This document shows positions 17,868-26,166 of a stretch of 56,787 nucleotides of DNA, in pieces; position 1 is the stretch's first letter, and each line of letters opens with the position of its first letter. The DNA comes from Pseudomonadota bacterium (GTDB lineage: Bacteria > Pseudomonadota > Alphaproteobacteria > Rhizobiales > Phreatobacteraceae), in contig JAIUOO010000028.1 of NCBI GenBank assembly GCA_020161695.1, forward strand, positions 1 to 56,787, given 5' to 3'. The translations under genes were made by a program, and so were the position numbers. The notes under the pieces were generated by a model. It made no database searches. It was not told the origin of the DNA and saw only the letters and a program-made list of their open reading frames with translations.

Positions 17868-18800
17868 ATGTCCGACAGCAATGATCTCGCCGGCCTCGTG
17901 GCGGCCGTCCATGCCGATGTCGCGGGCCGCATCGGCGAGGGCCGCGTCGCCGACTACATCCCGGCTCTCGCCAAGGTCGATCCGAAGCAATTCGGCATTG
18001 CGATCATTACCTGCGAAGGCGAGACCGCTGCGGCGGGCGATGCCGGCACCGCCTTCTCGATCCAGAGCGTGTCGAAGGTCTTCACGCTCACCATGGTGCT
18101 GGAGAGGCTCGGCGAGAAACTGTGGGAGCGGCTCGGCCGCGAACCCTCCGGCTCCGCCTTCAATTCCATCGTCCAGCTCGAGCAGGAGCGCGGCGTGCCG
18201 CGCAATCCCTTCATCAATGCCGGCGCGCTGGTGACGACCGACGTGCTGATGGCAGGCCGGTCGCCGCGCATCGTCATCGACGAGATTCTCGGATTCCTGC
18301 GCGAGCGGACCGACGACGGCAGCATCGCCTTCGACGCGGAAGTGGCGCGCTCGGAGGCCGAGACCGGCTTCCGCAACCGCAGCCTTGCCAATTTCATCCG
18401 CGCCTTCCGCAATCTCGCCCATCCCGTGGACGACGTGCTCGACGTCTACTTCCACCAATGCGCCATCGCCATGACCTGCCGCCAGCTGGCGCGAGCCGGT
18501 CTCTATCTCGCCAATGCCGGGCTCGATCCGGTCGACGGCGACCGCGTCGCCAGCGGCGAGACCGCGCGGCGGATCAATGCGGTCATGCTGACCTGCGGCC
18601 ACTACGACGCCTCGGGGGACTTTGCCTACCGCGTCGGCCTGCCCGGCAAGAGCGGCGTCGGCGGCGGCATCCTCGCCATCGCGCCGCGGCGGGCCTCGAT
18701 CGCGGTGTGGTCGCCGGGGCTGAACGCCGCCGGCAATTCGCTGGTCGGCTCACTGGCGCTGGAACGGCTGACGGCCCGCACGGGCTGGTCGGTGTTCTAG
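17868..18800 (+). CDS. glsA: Glutaminase A
   Basis: A 310-residue serine-dependent beta-lactamase-fold enzyme that hydrolyses glutamine to glutamate and ammonia. The ATG at 17868 (MSDSNDLAGLVAAVHADVAG) matches the family start; an ATG at 17850 is also in frame. The catalytic SxxK is in FSIQSVSKVFTLTMVL, followed by REPSGSAFNSIVQLE and RNPFINAGALVTTD. The substrate-binding NRSLANFI and the late GLPGKSGVGGGILA loop are intact. The end of the gene overlaps the convergent yacG gene by four bases. Confidence 0.95.
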   Translation: MSDSNDLAGLVAAVHADVAGRIGEGRVADYIPALAKVDPKQFGIAIITCEGETAAAGDAGTAFSIQSVSKVFTLTMVLERLGEKLWERLGREPSGSAFNSIVQLEQERGVPRNPFINAGALVTTDVLMAGRSPRIVIDEILGFLRERTDDGSIAFDAEVARSEAETGFRNRSLANFIRAFRNLAHPVDDVLDVYFHQCAIAMTCRQLARAGLYLANAGLDPVDGDRVASGETARRINAVMLTCGHYDASGDFAYRVGLPGKSGVGGGILAIAPRRASIAVWSPGLNAAGNSLVGSLALERLTARTGWSVF

Positions 18801-19000
18801 CCGCGCGGCGGCTCGGAAACATCCTCGTCCGGGTCCTCGACCGCCGGAATGGCGTAGGCGCCCTTCAGCCAGCGGTTGAGGTCGACGTCGGCGCAGCGCT
18901 TCGAGCAGAACGGCCTGAAGCGCACGGTCGCCGGCTTGCCGCAGATGGCGCAGGCCTTCGGCGGGTCGACGGGCAGGTCGTTGTCGTTGACGGGGTCCAT
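18797..19000 (-). CDS. yacG: DNA gyrase inhibitor YacG (zinc-binding)
   Basis: A 67-residue protein with the four-cysteine zinc motif CAIC ... CSKRC and the family's C-terminal LNRWLKGAYAIP. YacG binds GyrB and inhibits gyrase in E. coli. It lies downstream of maf on the same strand (99-base gap holding a repeat). Its tail overlaps the convergent glsA gene. An acidic tail (EDPDEDVSEPP) closes the protein. Many rhizobia have infA-maf-yacG; infA is not present here. Confidence 0.88.
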   Translation of the reverse strand: MDPVNDNDLPVDPPKACAICGKPATVRFRPFCSKRCADVDLNRWLKGAYAIPAVEDPDEDVSEPPRG

Positions 19001-19048
19001 GATCAGAACATTTTCGAGCGAAGTGGGTGCCGGTTCGCGTGAAGAGCG
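19001..19048. repeat. Rhizobial-type dispersed repeat
   Basis: GATCAGAACATTTTCGAGCG, AAGTGGGTGCCGGTTCGCGTG and AAGA together match an abundant rhizobial intergenic repeat as I remember it. It shares CCGGTTCGCGTGAAG with the copy at 5941-5988. It begins directly at the yacG start codon and fills the gap to maf, so it also supplies the yacG leader. Confidence 0.65.
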
Positions 19049-19099
19049 GCGCGCGGATAGCGTGCAGAATGCGCCAAACCGGAAACTGAATGTGGGGTT

Positions 19100-19738
19100 T
19101 CAGCCCTTGGCGATCCAGCCCAGCGTCACCGGATAGCCGGTGGCGCCGATCAGCCCGACAGCCTCGGCGAGCGGCAGGCCGACCACATTGGTGTAGGAGC
19201 CGACGAGGCTGACGACGAAAGCCCCGGCAATGCCCTGGATGGCATAGCCGCCGGCCTTGCCGCGCCACTCGCCCGAGGCGAGATAGGCCTCGATCTCCTC
19301 GCGCGACAGCCGCTTGAACCGCACCCGCGTCTCCACGAGCTTGGTGGTCGTGCGGCCGCGCTGGTCGACCCGGCAGAGGCCGGTATAGACGCGGTGCGAG
19401 CGGCCCGACAGCAGGCGGATGCAGGCGGAAGCCTCGTCGATGCTCTCGGCCTTCGGCAGGATGCGCCGGCCGACGCAGACCACGGTGTCGGCGGCGAGGA
19501 TCACCGCGCCCTCCCATTCGGCATCGTCGCGCAGGCGGCGGGCGGCTTCCGAGGCCTTCTCGCGGGCCAGCCGCTGGGCCAGCTTGCGCGGGCTTTCGCG
19601 CGGGATCGGCGTCTCGTCGATTTCGGCGGGCACCAGCGTGTCCGGCTCGATGCCGGCCTGCTGCAGCAGCGCCAGCCGGCGCGGCGAGCCGGAGGCGAGG
19701 ACCAGTTTCGGCCGGCCGGGAACGGATACGGAAGCCAT
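19100..19738 (-). CDS. Maf-family nucleoside triphosphate pyrophosphatase
   Basis: A 212-residue protein. The ATG at 19738 gives MASVSVPGRPKLVLASGSPR; the motif LASGSPRRLALLQQAGI is the family hallmark. Further landmarks are ETPIPRESPRKLAQRLAREKA, VILAADTVVCVGRRILPKAE and the GGYAIQGIAGAFV loop. Maf proteins hydrolyse non-canonical or pyrimidine NTPs to monophosphates (house-cleaning). It lies upstream of yacG as in relatives, though the usual infA neighbour is replaced by a repeat-filled gap. Confidence 0.93.
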   Translation of the reverse strand: MASVSVPGRPKLVLASGSPRRLALLQQAGIEPDTLVPAEIDETPIPRESPRKLAQRLAREKASEAARRLRDDAEWEGAVILAADTVVCVGRRILPKAESIDEASACIRLLSGRSHRVYTGLCRVDQRGRTTTKLVETRVRFKRLSREEIEAYLASGEWRGKAGGYAIQGIAGAFVVSLVGSYTNVVGLPLAEAVGLIGATGYPVTLGWIAKG

Positions 19739-19839
19739 GGACGCCTGTCGGATGCAAAGGGGCACTCGTTCGATAGCGGATGCGCGAGGGCTTGTGAACT
19801 CGGTGGGCCGCCGCGTCGTATTGTCCGTGTTGCCGCGAT

Positions 19840-19950
19840 CCTTCTCCCCTCGTGGGAGAAGGTGGCGCCGCCAGGCGCCGGATGAGGGGGCGCGCCGCAA
19901 CCCCTCACCCACCCGCTGACGCGGGCACCCTCTCCCGCAAGGGGAGAGGG
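19840..19950. repeat. Dispersed composite repeat (type E); rest of the 19739-20093 gap is empty
   Basis: CCTTCTCCCCTCGTGGGAG, then GGCGCCGCCAGGCGCC, then CCCTCACCCACCCGCTGACG, then CCTCTCCCGCAAGGGGAGAGG. These are three consecutive self-complementary blocks of a well-known proteobacterial intergenic repeat. It sits in the 355-base gap between maf and the MaoC-type gene; nothing else is recognisable there. Confidence 0.65.
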
Positions 19951-20093
19951 TTGGCGCGTCGGCTCGCGCTTTTCGCGAGAACGGCAGGGAAGAGTTTGTC
20001 GCGAGCTAGGGCGAGCCGTCCTGACCCCATCCTTCGGCCTGTTGGATTTCGCAGCGCAGCACGCCATAAATCGGGGCGAGGGGGAGTTCCGCC

Positions 20094-21143
20094 ATGCCGA
20101 AGACCAATCCGGGCCGCTATTTCGAGGACTTCCGCCTCGGCGAGACGCTGCGCCACGCGACGCCGCGCACGCTGACCACCGGCGATGCCGCGCTCTACAC
20201 GGCGCTCTACGGCACGCGCTTCGTGGTCCAGTCCTCGGACGCCTTCGCCAAGCAGATCGGCTATCCGAAGAGCCCGCTCGACGACCTGCTGGTCTTCCAC
20301 ACGGTCTTCGGCAAGACCGTGCCGGACGTGTCGCTGAACGCCGTCGCCAATCTCGGCTATGCCGGCTGCCGCTTCCTCTCGCCGGTCTATCCCGGTGACA
20401 CGCTGTCGACCACCTCCGAGGTGATCGGCCTCAAGGAGAATTCCAACCGCAAGACCGGCGTCGTCTATGTCCGCTCCACCGGCATCAACCAGCACGGCGA
20501 CGAGGTGCTGGACTATGTCCGCTGGGTAATGGTGAGGAAGCGCGACGAGGCAGCTTTGATTGCTGCGGAGGAAGTCCCCGTGTTGCCGAAGGCGCTGGAG
20601 CCCGACCAGCTCGGCGATGCCTGCCCGATCATCGACCCGGACGAGTGGGACAGCGGCCTGTCCGGCCAGCGCCACCTGCTGCGCGACTATCAGGTCGGCG
20701 AGAAGATCGACCATGTCGACGGCATGACGGTCGAGGAAGCCGAGCACATGATGGCGACGCGCCTCTACCAGAACACGGCCAAGGTCCATTTCAACCAGTT
20801 CACCGAGGGGCAGGGCCGCTTCGGCCGCCGGCTCATCTATGGCGGCCATGTCATCTCGCTGGCGCGCTCGCTGTCGTTCAACGGCCTCGCCAACGCCTTC
20901 CAGATCGCCGCGATCAACGGCGGGCGGCACGTCGCGCCGCTCTTCGCCGGCAACACCGTCTTCGCCTGGTCGGAAATCCTCGGCGTCGAGGACCTGCCCG
21001 GCCGCGACGATGTCGGTGCGCTGCGCATCCGCACCGTCGCCACCAAGGACCGGCCCTGCGCCGACTTCCCGCTCAAGGCGGGCGATGACTACGACCCCGC
21101 CGTGATCCTCGACCTCGACTACTGGGCGCTCATCCCGCGCTGA
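20094..21143 (+). CDS. MaoC-family hydratase, mesaconyl-CoA hydratase-like
   Basis: A 349-residue protein made of two hot-dog halves. The start MPKTNPGRYFEDFRLGETLR and the pattern ATPRTLTTGDAALYTALYGT are close to the beta-methylmalyl-CoA dehydratase (mesaconyl-C1-CoA hydratase) of the ethylmalonyl-CoA pathway in Rhodobacter and Methylobacterium. That enzyme reversibly hydrates mesaconyl-CoA during acetyl-CoA assimilation. The first half has YPKSPLDDLLVFHTVFGKTV; the second has MTVEEAEHMMATRLYQNTAK and RLIYGGHVISLARSLSFNGL with a probable catalytic His. No other ethylmalonyl-CoA gene is in the window, so the specific name is tentative. GGCGAGGGGGAGTT precedes the ATG. Confidence 0.75.
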   Translation: MPKTNPGRYFEDFRLGETLRHATPRTLTTGDAALYTALYGTRFVVQSSDAFAKQIGYPKSPLDDLLVFHTVFGKTVPDVSLNAVANLGYAGCRFLSPVYPGDTLSTTSEVIGLKENSNRKTGVVYVRSTGINQHGDEVLDYVRWVMVRKRDEAALIAAEEVPVLPKALEPDQLGDACPIIDPDEWDSGLSGQRHLLRDYQVGEKIDHVDGMTVEEAEHMMATRLYQNTAKVHFNQFTEGQGRFGRRLIYGGHVISLARSLSFNGLANAFQIAAINGGRHVAPLFAGNTVFAWSEILGVEDLPGRDDVGALRIRTVATKDRPCADFPLKAGDDYDPAVILDLDYWALIPR

Positions 21144-21165
21144 GGTTTTCGATTGCGCGACCGAA

Positions 21166-21200
21166 ATGCGTCCTTCGAGGCTCGCCTTTCAGGCTCGCCC
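21166..21200. repeat. Partial dispersed repeat (CGTCCTTCGAGGCTCGCC)
   Basis: GCGTCCTTCGAGGCTCGCC is the partial inverse of CCTCGAAGGACGC within 21456-21503. The two copies face each other across the type C palindrome, so the 469-base gap 21144-21612 is a nest of three repeats. I see no gene or TPP riboswitch in the gap. Confidence 0.5.
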
Positions 21201-21240
21201 CTCAGAGTCTGGCCCGACAATGGCGAGAGATGAGGATTTC

Positions 21241-21330
21241 GTCATGCCCGGCCTTGGGCCGGGTATCCACGACTTGTCCTTGACGGTCGTGTTCAAGTCG
21301 TGGATGGCCGGGACAAGCCCGGCCATGACG
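21241..21330. repeat. Dispersed palindromic repeat (type C)
   Basis: A near-perfect palindrome of about 90 bases. GTCATGCCCGGCCTTGGGCC and GGGTATCCACGACTTG on the left are answered by CAAGTCGTGGATGGCCGGG and ACAAGCCCGGCCATGAC on the right, with a short centre TCCTTGACGGTCGTGTT. It is the same family as 11238-11393. In RNA it would form one very long hairpin. Confidence 0.75.
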
Positions 21331-21455
21331 GTGAAGGGCGGTGCTTCTACATGGCAGGGCAGGCTCTCGGAATGAGGGAGGTTGCGTGCTGCATTCCCGG
21401 CTGAACAAGGCGCAGCGGTCGAGCGTCAATCGAAGCCGATGCAAGTCTCCGTCGC

Positions 21456-21503
21456 CCTCATCCTGAGGTGCGAGGGCGATTGGCCCGAGCCTCGAAGGAC
21501 GCA
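21456..21503. repeat. Dispersed repeat (type B relative)
   Basis: GCCCTCATCCTGAGGTGCGA then GGGCGATTGGCCCGAGCCTC and GAAGGACGCAC. It contains the CCTCA...TGAGG and GGGC...GCCC pairings, and its CCTCGAAGGAC end is inverted relative to 21166-21200. Confidence 0.6.
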
Positions 21504-21612
21504 CTTGCCTGATGCAGGGCATCGATAGCGCATCGCTGTCGCACGGCTGCGGTGGCAACCCGGCAGGCACTGCCCTACAACCACCCGGGGCGTGACATAC
21601 GGGAATCGGGGC

Positions 21613-22281
21613 ATGGACATTTTCGACCGGCTGAAGGCCGCCGCCACTGACGACTGGCGCGCCTATGTCGACCACGACTTCGTCCGCCGGCTTGGCGCGG
21701 GCACGCTGCCCGAGGCCGCCTTCCGCACCTATCTGGTGCAGGATTACCTGTTCCTGATCCAGTTCGCCCGCGCCTATGCGCTGGCGGCCTACAAGAGTCG
21801 GTCCCTCGCCGATATCGGCTCGGCGCAGGAGGGCCTTGCCTCCGTCCTGCACGAGACCGAACTGCACGTGCGCCTTTGTGCCCGCTGGGGCCTGTCGCGC
21901 GCCGATATCGAGGCGGCGCCCGAGCATCAGGCGACCGTCGCCTATACCCGTTTCGTGCTGGATGCCGGCGCGGCCGGCGACCTCATGGACCTGCACGTCG
22001 CGCTGGCCCCTTGCGTCGTCGGCTATGCCGAGATCGGCCGCGCTCTCGCGCCGAATGGCGTCGAGGCCCTCGGCAACCACCCTTACGCCGAGTGGATCGG
22101 CGAATATGCCGGCGAGGGCTATCAGGGCGTCGCCGCCAAGGCGCGCCGCCGCCTCGACGATCTCGCGGCACGCGCCATGACCGAGCGGCGCTTCACCGAG
22201 CTTGCCGGCCTGTTCGGCGCGGCCTCGCGGCTGGAGGCCGATTTCTGGCAGATGGGGCTCGATTCCGCCGGCCCGGCATGA
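21613..22281 (+). CDS. tenA: TenA-family protein (aminopyrimidine aminohydrolase / thiaminase II)
   Basis: A 222-residue all-helical TenA/THI-4 protein. The ATG at 21613 gives MDIFDRLKAAATDDWRAYVD. Landmarks are FRTYLVQDYLFLIQFARAYA, the HETELHVRLC stretch and ALAPCVVGYAEIG. The Cys in the A-P-C motif corresponds to the catalytic Cys of the TenA_C type, which hydrolyses aminopyrimidines derived from degraded thiamine to HMP. It stands alone here; no other thiamine gene or TPP riboswitch is visible upstream. The NMT1-type ABC transporter at 1-3062 could conceivably import a pyrimidine precursor, but that link is speculative. Confidence 0.88.
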   Translation: MDIFDRLKAAATDDWRAYVDHDFVRRLGAGTLPEAAFRTYLVQDYLFLIQFARAYALAAYKSRSLADIGSAQEGLASVLHETELHVRLCARWGLSRADIEAAPEHQATVAYTRFVLDAGAAGDLMDLHVALAPCVVGYAEIGRALAPNGVEALGNHPYAEWIGEYAGEGYQGVAAKARRRLDDLAARAMTERRFTELAGLFGAASRLEADFWQMGLDSAGPA

Positions 22282-22387
22282 TCCGGCCCCCGTTGACCTC
22301 GCCTTATGTTTCGTCATGTTACGTGGGGTCCCGATCGACGGGGCGCGACGGAATCCTCCGGCCACCAAGACACCCCACGATGGCCTT

Positions 22388-22413
22388 TGAACCTTTTCGC
22401 CGGCTGCCGCGAC
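22388..22413 (+). promoter_or_regulatory. Predicted ECF-sigma promoter upstream of the sigma gene (site 1)
   Basis: TGAACC (22388-22393) and CGAC (22410-22413) are separated by exactly 16 bases, followed by TGATG. The same TGAACC-N16-CGAC arrangement, within a broader conserved block TTGAACC...GCCGCGAC, is found at 26495-26520 (minus strand) and 49670-49695. The sigma start codon is 34 bases past the CGAC. The layout suggests autoregulation. Confidence 0.75.
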
Positions 22414-22446
22414 TGATGCTGCGAGCCCACCGGCTCGGGAGTGACG

Positions 22447-23007
22447 ATGCAGTCTGACAGCGACCAGGATCTCATCCTCCGGGTTGCCAAGGGCGATCGT
22501 CTCGCCTTCAGGACCCTCTATGCCCGCCATAATGTCCGCGTGTTCCGGTTCATACTCCGGTTCATCAAGGACGAAGGGCAGGCGGAAGACCTGATCGGCG
22601 AAGTCTTCCTGGACGTGTGGCGTCAGGCCGACAGGTTTGAGGGGCGATCGAGCGTCTCGACCTGGATCCTCGGAATGGCCCGGTTCAAGGCGTTGTCCTC
22701 GCTGAGGAAAACGACGGATGCCGAGCTGGACGAGGAAAAGGCCGGCGCGATCGCGGACGACGCGGACACACCCGAGGTGGTGGCTCAGAAAGTGGACAAG
22801 GCACAGGCGATCCGCCGCTGCATTGACCAGCTTTCGCCCGAGCACCGGGAGATTGTCGATCTCGTCTACTATCAGGAGAAATCGATCTCCGAAGTGGCCG
22901 AGATCGTCCGGATCCCGGAAAACACCGTCAAGACGCGCATGTTCTATGCGCGCAAAAGGCTCCAGGAGCTCATGCAGAGCGCCGGAGTCGACCGAGGTTG
23001 GCCATGA
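22447..23007 (+). CDS. ECF-family RNA polymerase sigma factor
   Basis: A 186-residue sigma-70-type factor with only regions 2 and 4. Region 2 covers about residues 20-90 (AFRTLYARHNVRVFRFILRF, GQAEDLIGEVFLDVWRQA, STWILGMARFKAL). Region 4 covers about 120-175 (QLSPEHREIVDLVYYQEKSI, then SEVAEIVRIPENTVKTRMFY, a helix-turn-helix). The ATG at 22447 follows CGGGAG at six bases; a GTG at 22441 is also in frame. The stop codon overlaps the start of the anti-sigma gene (ATGA), so the pair is translationally coupled. It has a promoter shared with two poly-Gly protein genes, pointing to a small autoregulated regulon. Confidence 0.94.
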   Translation: MQSDSDQDLILRVAKGDRLAFRTLYARHNVRVFRFILRFIKDEGQAEDLIGEVFLDVWRQADRFEGRSSVSTWILGMARFKALSSLRKTTDAELDEEKAGAIADDADTPEVVAQKVDKAQAIRRCIDQLSPEHREIVDLVYYQEKSISEVAEIVRIPENTVKTRMFYARKRLQELMQSAGVDRGWP

Positions 23008-23702
23008 CGACGCGCAGTGAAATCGACAATGCCGAGCGCCGGGCCATTTCCGAGCTGCTCCCCTGGTACGCCGCCGGCACGCTTTCGCCGGCCGACACCG
23101 CGCGGGTCGAGGCGGCGATCGCCGCCGACGCGACCCTGCGCGACGAGCTGGAAATCGTCCGCGAGGACCAGGACGCCGCCTTCGCGCTGGCCGAAGCCTC
23201 GCCCCGTCCCTCGGCGCGCGTCCTCGACGACCTGATGAAGCGTGTCGAGGCGGAGCCCGCCAAGCTCGCCCATGTCGCCGCCCGCGCCAAAGCCTCCTTC
23301 GCCGACTGGTTCGGCGAGAAGCTCTCCATGCTCGCCCCCCGCACGCTGGCCTATGCGGCCGGCGCAGCCGCCCTCGCGTTGGTGGTGCAGGCCGGCGTCA
23401 TCGGCTCCGGCTTCATCGGCGGTCCGGCCCAGTTCCAGACGGCCTCCCACGGCCCCTCGGGTTCCGGCGCGACGGCCGCCGGCACGTTCGTGCTCATCGG
23501 CTTCAATTCCGAGGCCAATGCCGGCGACATGACGCGGCTTCTGGAGCAGGTGCGCGGCACGATCATCGACGGCCCGCGGCCGGGTGGCTTCTACCGGGTG
23601 CGCGTCGGCGATGCCGGCATGAGCCAGGCGGATCTCGACCGGGTCATCCAGACGCTGCGCGGCCAGCAGGCCATCGTGCGCTTCGTCGGCCCGGCCTCCT
23701 GA
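23004..23702 (+). CDS. Transmembrane anti-sigma factor with propeptide-like periplasmic domain
   Basis: A 232-residue protein starting at the ATG (23004) that overlaps the sigma stop codon; GAGG lies five bases before. The cytoplasmic part (1-110) begins with a sigma-binding-like helix bundle, AISELLPWYAAGTLSPADTA, without the His/Cys zinc residues of ZAS-type anti-sigmas. One transmembrane helix spans about 114-136 (LAYAAGAAALALVVQAGVIG). After a Gly/Ser linker, residues 161-230 form a compact domain: strand TFVLIGF, helix GDMTRLLEQVRGTII, strand GGFYRVRV, helix SQADLDRVIQTLRG, strand AIVRFVGP. This order and spacing parallel the I9-like propeptide (about 265-337) of the subtilase encoded next. 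It may bind or be cut by that protease; this is inference. Confidence 0.85.
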   Translation: MTTRSEIDNAERRAISELLPWYAAGTLSPADTARVEAAIAADATLRDELEIVREDQDAAFALAEASPRPSARVLDDLMKRVEAEPAKLAHVAARAKASFADWFGEKLSMLAPRTLAYAAGAAALALVVQAGVIGSGFIGGPAQFQTASHGPSGSGATAAGTFVLIGFNSEANAGDMTRLLEQVRGTIIDGPRPGGFYRVRVGDAGMSQADLDRVIQTLRGQQAIVRFVGPAS

Positions 23703-23805
23703 CGCGCGGCATCGGCAGGGCTCCGGCAAAGGGGCCTTGCGCAGTCAAACAGAAATATTCGCGGCCTAGGCTCGCCGCCGCTTTCGTTTCTCGTGAGGTG
23801 CGGCC

Positions 23806-25902
23806 ATGACGGATCAGTCATCCGATCGTCCGTTGCTCCCGTCCGCAAGGACCGGTGTGATCGCCGGCTTCCTCGCGCTGCTGGCCGGCTCCACTTTCCT
23901 CACCATGGTCGATGTCCGCCCCGCGCAGGCGCAGTTCGGCATTTCGATCGGCGGCTTCGGCGTCGGCGGCGGGGGCGGCGGCTTCCGGGGCGGACGCCCG
24001 CGCGTTGCGCCGCCCGGCCGCGCCCCGTCCATGGGGCGGGTGCCCTCGATGCGCGGCCCCGCCATGGTTTCCCCCGGTGGCCGCATGGTTGACCCGAACC
24101 GCTTCGGCGGCATGCGGGGCCAGCGGGGCCCGCGCCTCGAAGCCTATCCCGGCCGCAGGCCCGGCCGCTTCACCGACGGTCCGATCCGCGGAGCGGGCCG
24201 TCCCGGCTCCATCGGCCGGCCCGGCACCGGCGGCGACGGCATGGTGTCGCGCCCGCCGGGCACGCGTCCGCCCGGTGCCGGTCGCCCGGGTCGTCCCGGA
24301 GATTCCGCCGGCGGCACCGACGGGCGCCCGCCGCGCCCCGGCCGTCCGGGTCGTCCGGGCTATCCCGACCGTCCGCCGGTCGTCGTCATTCCGCCCTTCG
24401 TGCCTCCGGTCGTGGTCGTGCCGCCGGGTGGCGGCGGGCGTCTGCCGCCGGGCGGTCCGCCGCCCATCGGGCCGGGAGGCCCCGGACCGCGCTTCGTCGG
24501 TCCCGCCATGGCGGGACCGGCGCTGATCTCCGCCGCGCGCTCCGCCAATGCGCAGGACGTGCCCGGCATGCCGCCGTCGAGCGAGCGCCGCTACGTGCCG
24601 GACGAGGTGCTCTTCGTCATGCGCGCCGACGCGCCGCCCGCCGCCATGCGCAACGTCGTGCGCCGCTACAACCTGACGCTGATCGCGGAGCAGCAGTCCG
24701 AACTGGTCGGCACCGTCGTCCATCGCTACCGCGTGCCCAACCGCATGACGGTGCCGGCGGCGATCCGCGCCATGACGCGCGCCACCGGCGTCGCCTATGT
24801 CCAGCCGAACTACATTTTCGAGCGGCCGAACTACGTGTTCCGGCTGCAGAGCGCCTCCACCACGCGCACCGGCGCTGCCGCCCTGCAATATGTCGTCGAG
24901 GCGCTGCGCCTGCCCGAAGCCCATCTTCTGTCCCGCGGCGAGCAGGTGCCGATCGCGGTGATCGATTCCGGCATCGAGGCGACCCATCCCGAGATGGCGG
25001 GCCGCGTCGCCAAGAGCTTCGACGCCGTCGGCGGCGCATTCCAGCCGCACGAGCATGGCACCGGCATGGCCGGCGCCATCGTCGCCCACGCGCAGCTCAC
25101 CGGCATCTCGCCGCGCGCCAACATCCTGGCTGCGCGGGCCTTCGCGCCCGGTCAGGCGGCCGGGGCGCAGGGCACGAGCTATCACATCCTCGGGGCCATG
25201 GACTGGTCCGTGCGCGAGGGCGCGCGCGTGATCAACATGAGCTTCGCCGGTCCGCGCGATCCGATGATGACCCGCGCCATCCAGATGGCGGCGGGCAAGC
25301 GCGTCGTGCTGATCGCGGCCATGGGCAACGAGGGCGCGACCGCGCCCGTCTCGTTCCCGGCCGCCGATCCCAACGTCATCGCCGTGACGGCGACCGATCA
25401 GCAGGGTCGCCTGTTCGACGCCGCCTCGCGCGGCAACCACGTTTCGGTGGCGGCGCCCGGCGTCGAGATCCTGCTGCCCGCGCCGCGCGGCGGCTACCAG
25501 ATCTCGTCGGGAACCTCGGTCGCCGCGGCCCATGTCAGCGGCATCGCCGCGTTGCTGCTGGAACGCCAGCCGGACCTCGATCCGACGCAGGTGCGCGAAA
25601 TCCTCCAGCAGACCGCCCGGCATGGCGCGACGCCGAACCCGCAGCTCGGCGCGGGCCTTGCCGATCCCGTCCCGGCGCTGAATGCGGCCGTGCCGCAGGC
25701 GGCGCCCGCCACGCCGATGGTCACCGCCCCGCCCGCCGTGCCGGCTCCCGACACGGCGCAGGCGCCGGCTGTTCCCGGAACGGATACGGCGCAGGCCCCG
25801 CAGCAGGGGCCGCGTCAGGCGACCGTGCCGCCGATGGCGGTGCCGCCGCAGGCCGTGGTGCCGCAGCAGGTGGAGCCCGGCAAGATCGAAGCCAAGGACT
25901 GA
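23806..25902 (+). CDS. Secreted S8 (subtilisin-family) serine protease with Gly/Pro/Arg-rich region
   Basis: A 698-residue protein. A hydrophobic signal or anchor (about 15-35) ends near AQAQ. Residues 45-235 are a low-complexity Gly/Pro/Arg segment (GGGGGGFRGGRPR, repeated RPGRPG). An I9-like propeptide follows at about 263-337 (DEVLFVMRADAPPAAMRNVV to VAYVQPNYIFE). The catalytic domain spans about 380-630 with Asp387 in VIDSGIEATHP, His417 in HEHGTGMAGAI, oxyanion Asn508 in MGNEG and Ser571 in SSGTSVAAAHVSG. The C-terminus is Pro/Ala/Gln-rich. GAGGTGCGGCC precedes the ATG at 23806. It lies 103 bases after the anti-sigma gene and is probably part of the sigma operon; it is a candidate effector or signal protease. 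Confidence 0.9.
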   Translation: MTDQSSDRPLLPSARTGVIAGFLALLAGSTFLTMVDVRPAQAQFGISIGGFGVGGGGGGFRGGRPRVAPPGRAPSMGRVPSMRGPAMVSPGGRMVDPNRFGGMRGQRGPRLEAYPGRRPGRFTDGPIRGAGRPGSIGRPGTGGDGMVSRPPGTRPPGAGRPGRPGDSAGGTDGRPPRPGRPGRPGYPDRPPVVVIPPFVPPVVVVPPGGGGRLPPGGPPPIGPGGPGPRFVGPAMAGPALISAARSANAQDVPGMPPSSERRYVPDEVLFVMRADAPPAAMRNVVRRYNLTLIAEQQSELVGTVVHRYRVPNRMTVPAAIRAMTRATGVAYVQPNYIFERPNYVFRLQSASTTRTGAAALQYVVEALRLPEAHLLSRGEQVPIAVIDSGIEATHPEMAGRVAKSFDAVGGAFQPHEHGTGMAGAIVAHAQLTGISPRANILAARAFAPGQAAGAQGTSYHILGAMDWSVREGARVINMSFAGPRDPMMTRAIQMAAGKRVVLIAAMGNEGATAPVSFPAADPNVIAVTATDQQGRLFDAASRGNHVSVAAPGVEILLPAPRGGYQISSGTSVAAAHVSGIAALLLERQPDLDPTQVREILQQTARHGATPNPQLGAGLADPVPALNAAVPQAAPATPMVTAPPAVPAPDTAQAPAVPGTDTAQAPQQGPRQATVPPMAVPPQAVVPQQVEPGKIEAKD

Positions 25903-26113
25903 TCCCGGCGGGCCGGAGCCCGGCGGATGCTGAGGCTCCGACCTGACCGGCAGGCCCCGGACGAGGCAGGGGCGGACGGGCTGGCTGTCGGCAGTTCGTG
26001 AAATCCCGCCGAGCGTCGGTCGCCGCCATCAACCGTTCCAACCGACGAAACCTGCCCGTCAGTCATGGCCTGCAATGGGGCGTCGGGCCCTGCCGCAACG
26101 ATCACGCCAAACG

Positions 26114-26141
26114 AAAAGGGCGGTGGGTTTCCCCACCGCCC
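26114..26141 (-). terminator. Rho-independent terminator of the poly-Gly gene
   Basis: On the minus strand GGGCGGTGGG-GAAA-CCCACCGCCC forms a perfect ten-pair stem followed by TTTT, 26 bases beyond the stop codon of the gene at 26167-26439. Confidence 0.8.
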
Positions 26142-26166
26142 TCGGGTCGTATTGCCGGTCGCTGGA

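Noticed and set aside
21504..21612. A TPP riboswitch was sought before tenA.
   Set aside because: No CTGAGA/ACCTGAT-like conserved segments are present; the gap is filled by repeats.
23818..25623. A 600-codon minus-strand frame opposite the subtilase.
   Set aside because: The plus strand has the full catalytic triad, propeptide and signal; the minus frame has no recognisable domain.
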